The notes beneath the pieces are model-generated. The model did not search any database. It was not told the origin of the DNA and was given only the letters and a program-made list of their open reading frames with translations. A program made the translations under genes and the position numbers. From contig CAZVOD010000029.1 in assembly GCA_964628385.1 (NCBI GenBank), positions 1-45,822 on the forward strand: 45,822 nt of DNA, in the 5' to 3' direction. The stretch is from JANQPA01 sp964628385 (lineage in GTDB: Bacteria > Bacteroidota > Bacteroidia > Chitinophagales > Saprospiraceae). Of this stretch, positions 33,267-42,879 are shown in pieces (position 1 is the stretch's first letter; every line of letters starts with the position of its first letter).

Positions 33267-33615
33267 TTCTTTTACTCTTCCTTTAATAAAAATGGCCATT
33301 TACCGCTGGTAAATGGCCATTTTTATTGATAACTTATTTTTTATTTACCCAAACACATTACACCAAAATAAAATACGACTGATCCGTATTGGTTTATTTA
33401 AGTTCACTTAAAATTACTATTTGTAAAAATATTCAATAAAAATTATTATAATAAAATAACCTCTATTCTCCAAATAAAACTCCAGTCTTAATTGTCAAAT
33501 TACCATTTCTAACTAATTGCTGTCAAAACGTTTCTTTTATCAACGATTCCGTCATCATCTTTCCCTGAACAACGTTTTGAAATTGTATTTCATTTACAAT
33601 TAAAAACTTTGATTA
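33267..33615. other. Intergenic region upstream of the secreted repeat protein
   Basis: 349 bases. The first part carries the terminator at 33288-33327. The rest, to 33615, is very AT-rich with no gene and no clear promoter consensus. Confidence 0.4.
33288..33327 (+). terminator. Strong intrinsic terminator after the amidohydrolase set
   Basis: A 17-bp perfect stem, AAAAATGGCCATTTACC paired with GGTAAATGGCCATTTTT around a GCT loop, ends in a T-rich tract. It marks the end of the three-gene unit. Confidence 0.9.
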
Positions 33616-36000
33616 ATGATCCCGTATTTTAACATTTTGATGATTACTGCCAGAGGTAAGTATACCTTGATGGCAGTACTTATGCTATTCATGACATCAT
33701 GGATAGCTACTCCACAGGCTCATGCTACATGCAAAGCAGATGCCGGTACGCTGAACAAAGGCCTGGTTTGTCTGGAAGGAGACTTCGCTACTATCAGCGC
33801 AGAAATGGCAGGAGATGCCAATATTCCTGATGGTTTTATCAGGTTATTTGTACTGACTAGCGGTGATGACCTGGTGATACAACAATTAAGTCCACTACCT
33901 TCATTTAAGGTAGAAGCGGTAGGGCTTTATACCATTCACACGCTGATTTACGATCCTGAAACGCTTGATCTGAGCAATTTAATGATTGGTCAGACAACAG
34001 GGGTTGATGTGAACGGCCTTCTGATTCAGGGAGGTGGTGATATTTGTGCTTCGCTGGATGTAACAGGCATTAAATTTGATTTTAGCGGTTGTACAGCTCA
34101 GGTATGCAATGCTTTTGCGGGTACTTTGAAAGCTAAAGATCAGGAATGTTTGAAAGATGGCGAACCTGTTCAGTTGATGGCCGAAGAAGGAGCTGCTCCT
34201 ATCGTACCGCAGGGGTTCGAAGTACTATACGTACTTACTTCCGGCAGTGACCTGGTTCTTGAAGATGCTGGCAATATGCCTTCATTTTCTGTAGATAAAC
34301 CTGGCAGGTTCACTATTCATACGCTGGTATACGACCCTGCGACTGTGGATTTGGATATTATTGAATTTGGTACTACTACAGGTTTTGATGTGAACAGCTT
34401 ATTGATTCAGGGTGGTGGTGCCCTTTGTGGCTCGCTCGACGTGAAAGGAGCGCCTTTCGATGTGCATGGTTGTCCTTGTGAAGCCGATGCCGGGCACCTT
34501 ACGGCCAAGTCAAGTCACGATTGTCTGGAGCCGGGTGCTTCTGTCCATATCGAAGCTGCTGTCACCGGGCAGCCTACAGTTCCGGCAGGATTCCAGCTGG
34601 CTTACGTGCTGACTAAGGGAGATGGGCTGGTTATTGAAGATTTAAATGACGAACCGGAATTCGATGTAACAGAGACTGGACGATTTACCATTCACACATT
34701 CATTTATGACCCTTCGACGCTGGATTTGGATATCATTGAATTTGGTACCACTACTGGTTTTGATGTGAACAACTTGTTGATTCAGGGTGGTGGCGACCTC
34801 TGTGGAGCGCTGGATGTGTCAGGAGCAAAATTCATAATTGAGGAATGTGAGTGTAAGGCAGATTTTGGTAAGATTAGACCACGTCATATTTCTTGTTTGG
34901 AAGAACATGGTTCTGTGGTGTTAAGAGCTGACGTTACCAAATATCCAACCGTTCCTAGTGGATTTAAGGTAATTTATGTCATCACTTCAGGTGATGAACT
35001 GGTTATTAGAGCGGCTAATAATTACCCAGCTTTCCAGGTATTTGAACCTGGTAAATACACGATCCACACGCTGGTGTATGATCCCAAGACATTGGACCTT
35101 GATATTATTAAGTTTGGTAAAACTACTGGATTTGACGTTAACAAACTATTGATCCAGGGTGGTGGCAGTATTTGCGCCGCACTTGATGTAGAGGGGGCCG
35201 CTTTCCATGTTGAGGCCTGCGAAGTTTGTAAAGCCGACTTTGGCAAGCTCCAACCCAAATCTATCAACTGCTACGACGGCTATAACTGGGTATTGTTACA
35301 AGCTAAAACTGTAGAACATCCAACCGTTCCTTCAGGCTTCAAAGTAGCTTATGTTGTTACAACAGGAAGTGACCTTGAGATACAGGCAGTAACTTCTCAA
35401 CCTGCCATTTATGTGAAAGGAACAGGCAAAGTAACCATTCATACCCTGGTATATAATCCACACACATTGGATTTAGGTATCATCAAACTGGGTAAAACCA
35501 CCGGATTTGACGTTAACAAACTATTGATTCAGGGTGGTGGTGATATTTGCGCTGCCCTTGATGTAGAGGGTGCTCAATTCCATGTGAATGCCTGTAGCTA
35601 TCACTTGAGCTACAATGGCCAGGGCAGTACGCCATCTCATCAGCAGGCGAGCAAGATGAATGATAACGGCCGTACTTCTATAATCAGCACTCCATCCACT
35701 GATAATGGTATTGTTATTGGGGATGCAGTAGATACGGCAAATGCAGCGGTACTACCTAACATATTTCCAAACCCTGCCAGCAATTTCATTCAGATCGATA
35801 TTCCTACTGTCTTGAATGACCAGGATTTAACCATCAATATTATGGATAATTCAGGAAAAGTACTGGCTACTCAGGAAATAGCAGCAGGTACTTCTACCGC
35901 TCGTATGGATGTTTCAGCACTGGATAGCGGCACTTACGTCGTTCAGTTTAACTACGCCAACGGACAGTCCAAGAGCATGTTACTGAGTAAAGTAAAGTAA
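33616..36000 (+). CDS. T9SS-secreted protein with five four-cysteine repeats
   Basis: Encodes 794 residues. A signal peptide ends near TPQAHA (36). Five tandem repeats of 120-124 residues follow (39-159, 164-286, 288-411, 413-535, 538-660). Each begins C-x-A-D/A-x-G and has exactly four cysteines in the same places (for example C39, C52, C144, C159). Conserved cores are YTIHTLVYDP, TTGFDVN and LLIQGGG. A Ser/Thr-rich linker (661-717) leads to a type IX secretion C-terminal domain (from FPNPASNFIQ, with SGTYVVQF, ending LSKVK). The protein should be exported through the outer membrane; a surface or adhesive role is inferred. Repeats 4 and 5 are the most alike even in DNA. I know no named family for the repeat. 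Confidence 0.85.
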   Translation: MIPYFNILMITARGKYTLMAVLMLFMTSWIATPQAHATCKADAGTLNKGLVCLEGDFATISAEMAGDANIPDGFIRLFVLTSGDDLVIQQLSPLPSFKVEAVGLYTIHTLIYDPETLDLSNLMIGQTTGVDVNGLLIQGGGDICASLDVTGIKFDFSGCTAQVCNAFAGTLKAKDQECLKDGEPVQLMAEEGAAPIVPQGFEVLYVLTSGSDLVLEDAGNMPSFSVDKPGRFTIHTLVYDPATVDLDIIEFGTTTGFDVNSLLIQGGGALCGSLDVKGAPFDVHGCPCEADAGHLTAKSSHDCLEPGASVHIEAAVTGQPTVPAGFQLAYVLTKGDGLVIEDLNDEPEFDVTETGRFTIHTFIYDPSTLDLDIIEFGTTTGFDVNNLLIQGGGDLCGALDVSGAKFIIEECECKADFGKIRPRHISCLEEHGSVVLRADVTKYPTVPSGFKVIYVITSGDELVIRAANNYPAFQVFEPGKYTIHTLVYDPKTLDLDIIKFGKTTGFDVNKLLIQGGGSICAALDVEGAAFHVEACEVCKADFGKLQPKSINCYDGYNWVLLQAKTVEHPTVPSGFKVAYVVTTGSDLEIQAVTSQPAIYVKGTGKVTIHTLVYNPHTLDLGIIKLGKTTGFDVNKLLIQGGGDICAALDVEGAQFHVNACSYHLSYNGQGSTPSHQQASKMNDNGRTSIISTPSTDNGIVIGDAVDTANAAVLPNIFPNPASNFIQIDIPTVLNDQDLTINIMDNSGKVLATQEIAAGTSTARMDVSALDSGTYVVQFNYANGQSKSMLLSKVK

Positions 36001-36013
36001 TACAGGATTAACA

Positions 36014-36069
36014 AATGCGATCTTCGCATTCATTACAACGACCATCCGCCACTGTGGCGGATGGTCGTT
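36014..36069 (+). terminator. Terminator region after the secreted repeat protein
   Basis: A small hairpin AATGCGA-TCT-TCGCATT at 36014-36030 is followed by a strong 14-bp stem AACGACCATCCGCC / GGCGGATGGTCGTT at 36037-36069, then TCTGCTTTT. The second is the likely terminator for the plus-strand gene. Confidence 0.75.
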
Positions 36070-36115
36070 CTGCTTTTATGGTAATGGATGACAAATGCTT
36101 TGAGCGTATTGAGGC

Positions 36116-37162
36116 CTAGGACCATTCCAGGCGTTCATCTTTTTTAATAGCCTGGTACCGTCCTTTACCATATTTCTTACCATTAAACTTTACAACCCCT
36201 TTAAGCTTTAGCTTCTCCTCTTCCGGCAGGTGGTTATAGTCAGCGCATTTTTTACTACAGCAGTCATCGTACTGATTGGCACAATCATCACACTGAATAA
36301 ATAAAATATGGCATTCATCGTTAGCGCAGTTCTTCTGGGTATCGCAAGGCTTACCGCACTGATGGCATGTAGCGACGATATCATTTGAAATACGCTCTCC
36401 CATTCTTTCGTCAAAAACAAAATTTTTCCCGATAAATTTATTAGGCAATTTTTTTTTCTGGCACTGCCTGGCGTATTCAATGATGCCTCCTTCTACCATA
36501 TATACTTGTTTGAAACCCCGGTGCAGGTAGTAAGCACTGGCTTTTTCACAGCGTATACCGCCGGTACAATACATGATAATAGGATTGTCTTTTTTATCTT
36601 TTAACATTTCTTCTACAAGCGGTAAAGCTTCGCGAAATGTCTCTACATCCGGACGGATAGCATTTTGGAAGTAGCCGATTCGACTTTCGTAATGGTTGCG
36701 CATATCCACGATGATCGTATCTTCTTGTTCCGTTAGCTGGTTAAATTCTTCGGCATTCAACGGACGGCCTCTTTTGGAAGCATCAAAAGTAGAATCATCG
36801 AGGCCATCTGCCACTATTTTTTCGCGAACTTTTATCTTCAGCTTATAGAAAGATTTACCATCATCATCGATAGCGATATTCAGCCGTACATTATTAAGGA
36901 ATGAAATACTGTATATATCGGCCTTAAAATCTTCGAAATTATTGACTTTCACAGAAATTTGACCGTTGATACCTTCATTTGCCACATAGACCCTACCGAA
37001 TACCCCCAATTGATCCCAGCGCACATAAAGCTCATTTCTAAACAAGATGGGATTTTCTATGTTGTGATATTTGTAAAAAGAAAGGGTTATTCTTTCTTCA
37101 TTGCTGGATAGCAGCTTCCCTTTTAACCCGTCATTATTGACGCGATTGTACAAAATCTTCAT
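36116..37162 (-). CDS. trhO: tRNA uridine(34) hydroxylase TrhO (rhodanese family)
   Basis: Encodes 348 residues of the YceA/TrhO family, which hydroxylates wobble uridine 34 using molecular oxygen as a step to 5-methoxy- or carboxymethoxyuridine. An acylphosphatase-like N-terminal domain (GRVYVANEGINGQIS) precedes a rhodanese domain with catalytic Cys199 in IIMYCTGGIRCEKAS. The C-terminal tail is rich in CxxC pairs (CHQCGKPC, CDDC, CCSKKC; residues about 267-305) and probably binds zinc. The assignment is firm at family level. It is divergent from the GNAT-like gene. Confidence 0.92.
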   Translation of the reverse strand: MKILYNRVNNDGLKGKLLSSNEERITLSFYKYHNIENPILFRNELYVRWDQLGVFGRVYVANEGINGQISVKVNNFEDFKADIYSISFLNNVRLNIAIDDDGKSFYKLKIKVREKIVADGLDDSTFDASKRGRPLNAEEFNQLTEQEDTIIVDMRNHYESRIGYFQNAIRPDVETFREALPLVEEMLKDKKDNPIIMYCTGGIRCEKASAYYLHRGFKQVYMVEGGIIEYARQCQKKKLPNKFIGKNFVFDERMGERISNDIVATCHQCGKPCDTQKNCANDECHILFIQCDDCANQYDDCCSKKCADYNHLPEEEKLKLKGVVKFNGKKYGKGRYQAIKKDERLEWS

Positions 37163-37471
37163 TTTAAGTTAGGTGTACGTTTACGAATAAACAAGTTGCA
37201 GGCTTGCTGTAACTGTACATTTTTCAAGATATAAAAGTAAAGAATATAATAAAAGCGTGCAAGAAGAGGACTGTTATAAACAAAGTATATATTAAGGCCA
37301 CCTACATATTTATTTTAGTTGAATATATTTAATGCAAGCCTATTTTCAGGTGTATATAAATACAAAACGAATCAAATTTTCCACTTTTGGAAAAGTTTAC
37401 TTATTTTAGCTCAAGTTCCTATCCCATGCATATCCTTCACTAAATTAGCTTAATTCAAAAAACATACAATT
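37163..37471. other. Divergent intergenic region, trhO / GNAT-like gene
   Basis: 309 AT-rich bases. The only symmetric feature is TTTTCC-ACTTTT-GGAAAA near 37380-37396. It is not a recognised operator. No gene is visible. Confidence 0.35.
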
Positions 37472-37933
37472 ATGCGCCAGACGACCGTATACAATGCCTT
37501 TACGGGTATCAGTCCGGGGGAGAAGACAAAATTAGCCAATTTTATCTGTAGCAATTGTCCTCAGGCCAAACGCCCTCAAGTAGTAGAAGCTATCAGCTAT
37601 GCATTGAAAGAGAAGCCTTCTTTCGGTGGTTTTGTGCTGGCAGTAAAAAAAGAACATCAGTATTTGGCAGCTATTGTAGTCAACAATACTGGAATGGAAG
37701 GATACGGCCCCGGTAATATTTTTGCCTACGTTACTGTAGCTCAAACGGCTGACGATAAGGAAAAGATCCTTGAGGAGATCATGTGTAAAGCGCTTGATAT
37801 GTCTAATGGAGATGTATCGCTGCGCCTGGAACGTAGAAATCCAATCATTAAATTATTCAAAAAACTAGGCTTTACCAATAACATGGTAGATTTGCGCCTA
37901 GATCGTACAGCCTCCGGCAGAGCAACGGCCTAG
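37472..37933 (+). CDS. GNAT-like acetyltransferase family protein
   Basis: Encodes 153 residues without a signal peptide. The strand ISLRLERRNPIIKLFKKLGF-like pattern (here SLRLERRNPIIKLFKKLGF, about 118-136) is typical of the last part of GNAT domains, where an asparagine precedes a helix and GF. The acetyl-CoA loop is less clear (NTGMEGYGPGN, about 72-82). Function and substrate are unknown, and the domain call rests on the C-terminal part. It is probably a single gene followed by the short repeat at 38028. Confidence 0.6.
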   Translation: MRQTTVYNAFTGISPGEKTKLANFICSNCPQAKRPQVVEAISYALKEKPSFGGFVLAVKKEHQYLAAIVVNNTGMEGYGPGNIFAYVTVAQTADDKEKILEEIMCKALDMSNGDVSLRLERRNPIIKLFKKLGFTNNMVDLRLDRTASGRATA

Positions 37934-38027
37934 ATATTGCCGCCCTGAGCTAGCTAAAGTTAGTACTACTCAATTCCCGAACCTGATTAAGGTTTCCCCA
38001 CTCGAAGCAAAACAATGTTATGCTAAT

Positions 38028-38105
38028 AGACTTTTTTCGCAGGTATCAAAATAGGTTAAAATTGTTTCTTTTTTTCCCACTATTCTGCCCCTTCGAAATA
38101 AGTCT
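38028..38105. repeat. 78-bp ends-only form of the AGACTT element
   Basis: The ends are AGACTTTTTTCG at 38028-38039 and CGAAATAAGTCT at 38094-38105. Its left 36 bases match the complement of the right end of the 14720-14973 element at 31 of 36. Its right 29 bases, read in complement, match that element's left end at 25 of 29. It therefore looks like the two ends joined with the central part absent, in inverted orientation. It lies in the 281-base gap upstream of the AspA-like gene. Confidence 0.75.
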
Positions 38106-38214
38106 GAGATTTTTACGCTGTCAATCGCAGTAGTCATTTGATAAATTCATCTTTTTCCTCTAATTAATTGTTTGTACTAATTAGGTTGTACCGATGTTTT
38201 AACAGATCAAAAAT

Positions 38215-39183
38215 ATGGAGGAAAATAGAATTATTGGAAAATACGAGGGCCAGCGAAGAGGCCCGATGCTCATTTGCCTTGGAGGTGCACATGGTAATGA
38301 GCCTGCTGGTGTAGAGGCTATCAGTATTCTGTATACTCTTTTAAAGGAAGAACCAGACAACAACCCCGATTTTATTTTCTCCGGCTTATTTCTTGGGCTG
38401 AGGGGTAATACAAAAGCGCTAAAAGTAAAAGAGCGCTACCTTGAAAAAGATTTTAACCGGCTCTGGGAGGATGAGGCCGTATGCCGTTACTTGGCTACGC
38501 CTTCCCAAAACCTAGGCCCGGAAGAACAAGAAATCAAAGCAATAGTAAGCCTCATCCATGAAGAAGTAGAGCGTTACCAGCCTGATGAAATTGTTTTTTT
38601 GGATTTACATACCACTACAGCGCATGGCGGTATTTTTTCTATCCCAACAGAAGATTCGGAAAGCCTTCGTATTGCCGTTGAGCTACACGCTCCAGTAATC
38701 AATGGTATGCTGCAAGGCATGAAAGGTACTACCTTACATTATTTTAAGAGTTCCAATTTTAAGGGGCGAAAAGTAACAGCCGTGGCTTTTGAATCCGGCC
38801 AACACGATGATCCTTTGTCGACCAACAGAGCTATTGCCGCCATTATCAATTGTATGCGCACCATCGGCTGTGTTATTGCCGAGCAAGTAGAAAACAGACA
38901 TGATGAGTTGTTGATAGAATATTCTGCTGACCTCCCTAGGGTGAGTAACTTTCTGATGTGCCACAATATTAAGGAAGAAGATGAATTTCAAATGCTTCCC
39001 AACTTCAAGAATTTTGAATCCATACAAAAGGGACAGCTTCTTGCCAGAGATAAAAACGGACCTATCTACTCCCCTTTTAGCGGAAGAATACTAATGCCCC
39101 TGTACCAACAAAGGGGTGATGATGGCTTTTTTATCATTCGGGAAGTCAACTTACTGGACGATGGACTGGAACACTTGAATTAA
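38215..39183 (+). CDS. Succinylglutamate desuccinylase/aspartoacylase family protein
   Basis: Encodes 322 residues of the M14-like zinc hydrolase group. Zinc ligands are His26 and Glu29 (GGAHGNEPAG) and His132 (FLDLHTTTAHGG). RGN (63-65) and DFNRLW (79-84) correspond to substrate-carboxylate binding in the family. It would deacylate an N-acyl amino acid or cleave a related amide in the cytosol. The exact substrate is unknown. Its stop overlaps the stop of the convergent ABC exporter gene by 4 bases. Confidence 0.85.
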   Translation: MEENRIIGKYEGQRRGPMLICLGGAHGNEPAGVEAISILYTLLKEEPDNNPDFIFSGLFLGLRGNTKALKVKERYLEKDFNRLWEDEAVCRYLATPSQNLGPEEQEIKAIVSLIHEEVERYQPDEIVFLDLHTTTAHGGIFSIPTEDSESLRIAVELHAPVINGMLQGMKGTTLHYFKSSNFKGRKVTAVAFESGQHDDPLSTNRAIAAIINCMRTIGCVIAEQVENRHDELLIEYSADLPRVSNFLMCHNIKEEDEFQMLPNFKNFESIQKGQLLARDKNGPIYSPFSGRILMPLYQQRGDDGFFIIREVNLLDDGLEHLN

Positions 39184-40943
39184 GCATTTTCCGGCTGAAG
39201 AAACTGCATTTCATACAATTCCCGGTAATGACCGCCCTCAATTTTCAATAATTCCTCGTGAGAGCCAAATTCCTTAATTTGTCCTTTGTCCAATACCAGG
39301 ATATTATCAGCATTTTTGATCGTCGATAGGCGATGCGCTATAATGATGGAGGTACGCTTGTCAATAAGCGTCTCTATGGCGCGCTGGATAATTTCTTCGG
39401 AAGCAGGGTCAATGGAAGAGGTTGCCTCATCAAGGATCAGAATATCAGGATTAAATATAAGTGCCCGGACAAAGGAAATGAGCTGTCGCTGCCCCATGGA
39501 AAGTGTTGCTCCACGTTCCATCACCTGATAATCATAGCCTCCCGGAAGACGCTCAATAAACTCATGAGCCCCGATCATCCTTGAGGCTTCAATGACTTCT
39601 TCTCTGGTAATATCCGTATCCCGGAGGGTTATATTTTCCATGACCGTACCGGAAAATAAGAATACATCTTGCAAAACGATAGCCAGCCGTTCTCTGTAGT
39701 TTTCCAACTCGTATTGCTGCAGATCTATATCATCGATAAGTATCTTTCCTTTCTGTATATCATAAAAACGATTCAGAATATTGATAATAGTCGTTTTCCC
39801 TGAACCGGTGCTTCCCACAATGGCCAGAGTCTCTCCGGGTTTCACACTGAAGCTTAGGTCCCGAAGTACATAATCCCTGGCATTATAAGCAAACCAGACA
39901 TTTTCAAAGTCAATCTTACCCTGTAGCTTAGCTGGCTGACGATTCCCTTTGTTAGGAATCAATTCATCCTTATCAATAACGTCAAAAACGCGCTCAGCCG
40001 CTACTAATCCCATTTGCAACTGATTGAACTTATCAGCTAACATCCTGACGGGACGGAAAAGCATATTTAGATAAATGGGAAAAACAACCAATGCACCTAT
40101 AGTAACGGTAGAGCTAATCACACCTTGTGCGCCCCACCAAACCATTAAACCCAGTGCCATAGCAGAGATAACATCTACAACCGGAAAAAATATAGCATAA
40201 TAAAGAATAGAATCAAGGTTAGCCTGAGTGTATTCTTTGTTGATCCCCTTGAATTTCTCCATCTCATCCTTCTCAGCATTGAATATCTGTACGATTCTCA
40301 TCCCTCCGATTCTTTCCTGCAGAAAAGCATTCATTTTGGAAATTTGCTTTCTTACTATCTGATAAGCTTTTTTAACTTTTTCCTTAAAAATATATCCGGC
40401 AATAATCAATAGTGGCATGGTTGTCAGGCAAATAAGGGTAAGCTGCCAACTCGTATAGAACATGACGCCCAGAACTGCTATTATGGTAAGCAGATCCGCA
40501 ATAATTGTGATAATACCCTGAGAAAAAATGGTATTTATAGCCTCAATATCATTGATCGTACGAGTGATGGAAGTACCGATAGGTGTTTTATCAAAATACT
40601 TCAAACGCAAAGAGATCAGATGATCAAAAACCCGTACTCTCAGATTTTTAATAACCGATTGACCGAGCAGATTGGTAAAATAGATAAAAAAATATCTGGC
40701 AACTACCTCGGCGACTAAAAGCCCCAGATACAGCAATGCCATCATTCCTAAACCGGGTAAGTCATACTTGAAAATATAATCATCTACCATTACCCTTACC
40801 ATATAAGGCGGAGCAGTGGCCAGTGGCGCTATCGCAATAGCCAGCACACAAGCCATGATAAAGAGACTCCTGTAAGGCATTGCCAGGCGCAGTACTCTTT
40901 TCAGTAGATAAAAATCTATTTTATTTTTCGTTGCGTTAGCCAA
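39180..40943 (-). CDS. ABC exporter, fused permease/ATPase (MsbA-like)
   Basis: Encodes 587 residues. Six membrane spans (1-320) are followed by a nucleotide-binding domain with Walker A GSTGSGKTT near residue 377, signature LSMGQRQL (a variant of LSGGQ) and Walker B LILDEATSSID. The architecture is that of half-size homodimeric exporters of lipids or drugs. The substrate is unknown. The start is TTG at 40943, since no ATG is near; this is unusual but no better start was found. The MltD-like gene lies 139 bases upstream. Confidence 0.9.
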   Translation of the reverse strand: MANATKNKIDFYLLKRVLRLAMPYRSLFIMACVLAIAIAPLATAPPYMVRVMVDDYIFKYDLPGLGMMALLYLGLLVAEVVARYFFIYFTNLLGQSVIKNLRVRVFDHLISLRLKYFDKTPIGTSITRTINDIEAINTIFSQGIITIIADLLTIIAVLGVMFYTSWQLTLICLTTMPLLIIAGYIFKEKVKKAYQIVRKQISKMNAFLQERIGGMRIVQIFNAEKDEMEKFKGINKEYTQANLDSILYYAIFFPVVDVISAMALGLMVWWGAQGVISSTVTIGALVVFPIYLNMLFRPVRMLADKFNQLQMGLVAAERVFDVIDKDELIPNKGNRQPAKLQGKIDFENVWFAYNARDYVLRDLSFSVKPGETLAIVGSTGSGKTTIINILNRFYDIQKGKILIDDIDLQQYELENYRERLAIVLQDVFLFSGTVMENITLRDTDITREEVIEASRMIGAHEFIERLPGGYDYQVMERGATLSMGQRQLISFVRALIFNPDILILDEATSSIDPASEEIIQRAIETLIDKRTSIIIAHRLSTIKNADNILVLDKGQIKEFGSHEELLKIEGGHYRELYEMQFLQPENA

Positions 40944-41082
40944 AGTACTAAGATTCTGTATGGTAAGATAGTGAAATAACGCAGTTTAAACGTCTCATTC
41001 AACAAATAGTTTGATGAAGAACCCCTCGTATTTGTTATGCGAAGCCAGACTATCTCCCCAATGAACGACTTCAGGTGGCCCT

Positions 41083-42540
41083 TTACTTTCCTCCCAAAGG
41101 TACACGCTTGATTTTCAGTAAAGTACCAGGAGTTAATGCCTCATTCATTTTAAGGTCATTGAGCCGCATCAAGTTATCATAATTGATAAACAACAATTTG
41201 CTGGCTATTTCAAAGGGATATTCCCGCTTTTTTAGTTTGTAACACAAATAACCATTATGCTCGATAATCTGCTCCCTCAATTCCTCTATGTGATCATTGT
41301 GTGGAGTAAGGCGAACGAGTGGCCGGGCGGGCGCAATTTCCGGCAATTCTTTAAAATCCCGGGCTTCAAATCGCTTGATCGACTTAGGTACGTAGATCGT
41401 TAGCTTCTCCCCTTCCCGAGGGATCAGGTTAGCCAGGTTATTCCAGGCTCTTAGCTGTTGAACAGCGCAACCTACCTTTTTGGCAATATCTTCCAGGCGC
41501 TCTCCCTTTTTGACCGTATAGGTTCTTTGATCGTAATTAGCTTTATCTGTATTTAAGGCTCTTGAAACATATACTGGCAATGATTGTACTTTCCTCCTGG
41601 CCTCATAATCCGGCCTTTTTTTATCCAGATATCCCTTAAAAGCAGGCATTACCCGGCTTGGTAGCGTCAGATAATGTCCTGTTTCCTTTGCCGGAATAAT
41701 CCCCGACTTGTAGGCAGGATTCATCTGCTCCAAAATATCTAAAGGCAGCGAAGTCACCTGAGCGATCTCGTAAAAAGTCAGTGTGTCGTATACCGTAATA
41801 GTCTGCGACAGCTGTAAATCCAACGCTGGTTGTTCAGGAACAAGATCGTGCTCTTTGTAATATTTCATCAGGTAAGTAGCCGCAATAAAAGCAGGCACAT
41901 AATTTCGGGTTTCGCGGGGTAGGAAACGGCGCAACCTCCAAAAGTCTTTACTTCTGGCTCTTTTTACAGCTCTGCTTACCCGGCCTTCCCCACTATTGTA
42001 AGCCGCAATAGCCAACTCCCAGTCGTCAAAGCGCTCGTATAACCTTGACAGGTAAACGATAGCAGCTTCCGTTGCTCTGGTTGGATCTCTGCGCTCATCC
42101 ACCAGCTTATTGATTTCCAGTCCGAAAAATGCTCCCGTTCGAGGCATAAACTGCCACAAACCGGTAGCTCCTACCCTGGAAACTGCGTTAGGATCAAGGG
42201 CAGATTCTACCACCGACAAGTATTTTAGGTCAGTGGGCAGGCCACTTTCCTTAAGTTTTTCTTCAAATAATGGGAAATAAACCAACTGCCGCCCAAGTAT
42301 CTTTTCAGATACTTCTCTTCTTTTGACGGTGTAGGTTCTGAGGTAGCTCATGACCACCTGATCAAACTGCGGAGGCACCACCTCGCTGGTCATGCTATCC
42401 AACCTCGCCCTGATGGAATCTTCATTCAATTCATTCTCCGGATCGGTAAATCCAAAGCCAGCAAAATCATTGGCTTGTACCTTGATACTTACCACGAAAA
42501 CCATCAATACCGTAACCAGCCTTAACACTGAATTTTTCAT
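41083..42540 (-). CDS. LysM membrane-bound lytic transglycosylase, MltD-like
   Basis: Encodes 485 residues. A signal peptide (1-22, ending KVQA) is followed by an SLT domain: catalytic Glu112 in LSVVESALDP, GLWQFMPRTG and AAYNSGEGRV. Three LysM-like domains follow (about 245-290, 345-395, 430-480), the last two clear from YTVKKGERLEDIAKKVGC and the end LTPGTLLKIKRVP. It cleaves peptidoglycan with formation of anhydroMurNAc and probably remodels the wall. The ATG at 42540 is preferred over a TTG at 42564, which would add 8 residues to the signal. Confidence 0.92.
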   Translation of the reverse strand: MKNSVLRLVTVLMVFVVSIKVQANDFAGFGFTDPENELNEDSIRARLDSMTSEVVPPQFDQVVMSYLRTYTVKRREVSEKILGRQLVYFPLFEEKLKESGLPTDLKYLSVVESALDPNAVSRVGATGLWQFMPRTGAFFGLEINKLVDERRDPTRATEAAIVYLSRLYERFDDWELAIAAYNSGEGRVSRAVKRARSKDFWRLRRFLPRETRNYVPAFIAATYLMKYYKEHDLVPEQPALDLQLSQTITVYDTLTFYEIAQVTSLPLDILEQMNPAYKSGIIPAKETGHYLTLPSRVMPAFKGYLDKKRPDYEARRKVQSLPVYVSRALNTDKANYDQRTYTVKKGERLEDIAKKVGCAVQQLRAWNNLANLIPREGEKLTIYVPKSIKRFEARDFKELPEIAPARPLVRLTPHNDHIEELREQIIEHNGYLCYKLKKREYPFEIASKLLFINYDNLMRLNDLKMNEALTPGTLLKIKRVPLGGK

Positions 42541-42879
42541 AATCAATCTCTTAAATGATTTCAAAACAATTAAGCAAGCAAATTCGAATTCAATCTGTTT
42601 CTGAATTTTTATGACCCGCTTTAGAGTGCTATAAAAATCAAAAGCCTACCTTTGTTCTACGCCGTGGCAGTACAAAAGTGATTTTTGGAATTGTCATTCG
42701 GGTTACCTTAGTGGAAAAGTTGATAAGTAAGAGGCTCCCGGTCCTGTTTGGTAAATTTGGCCCACGGAATTAATCAGAGTTGCTCGACAAAAATAATTTT
42801 TATTTATGGATAAGTAAACCCCGAGCCGACAAAAAGCAAACGTAATTTTATAAAAAACGATTGAATATGTCTCGCCTTA
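42541..42879. other. Intergenic region, gatA / MltD-like gene
   Basis: 339 bases with no gene. TACCTTTG at 42647-42654 on the plus strand fits a Bacteroidota -7 element but lacks a good -33 partner and has no gene downstream on that strand. No repeat or terminator was found. Confidence 0.35.

Noticed and set aside
42647..42654. Plus-strand promoter motif TACCTTTG between two minus-strand genes, hinting at an unannotated RNA
   Set aside because: No -33 element at the right distance and no folded RNA or gene recognised downstream.
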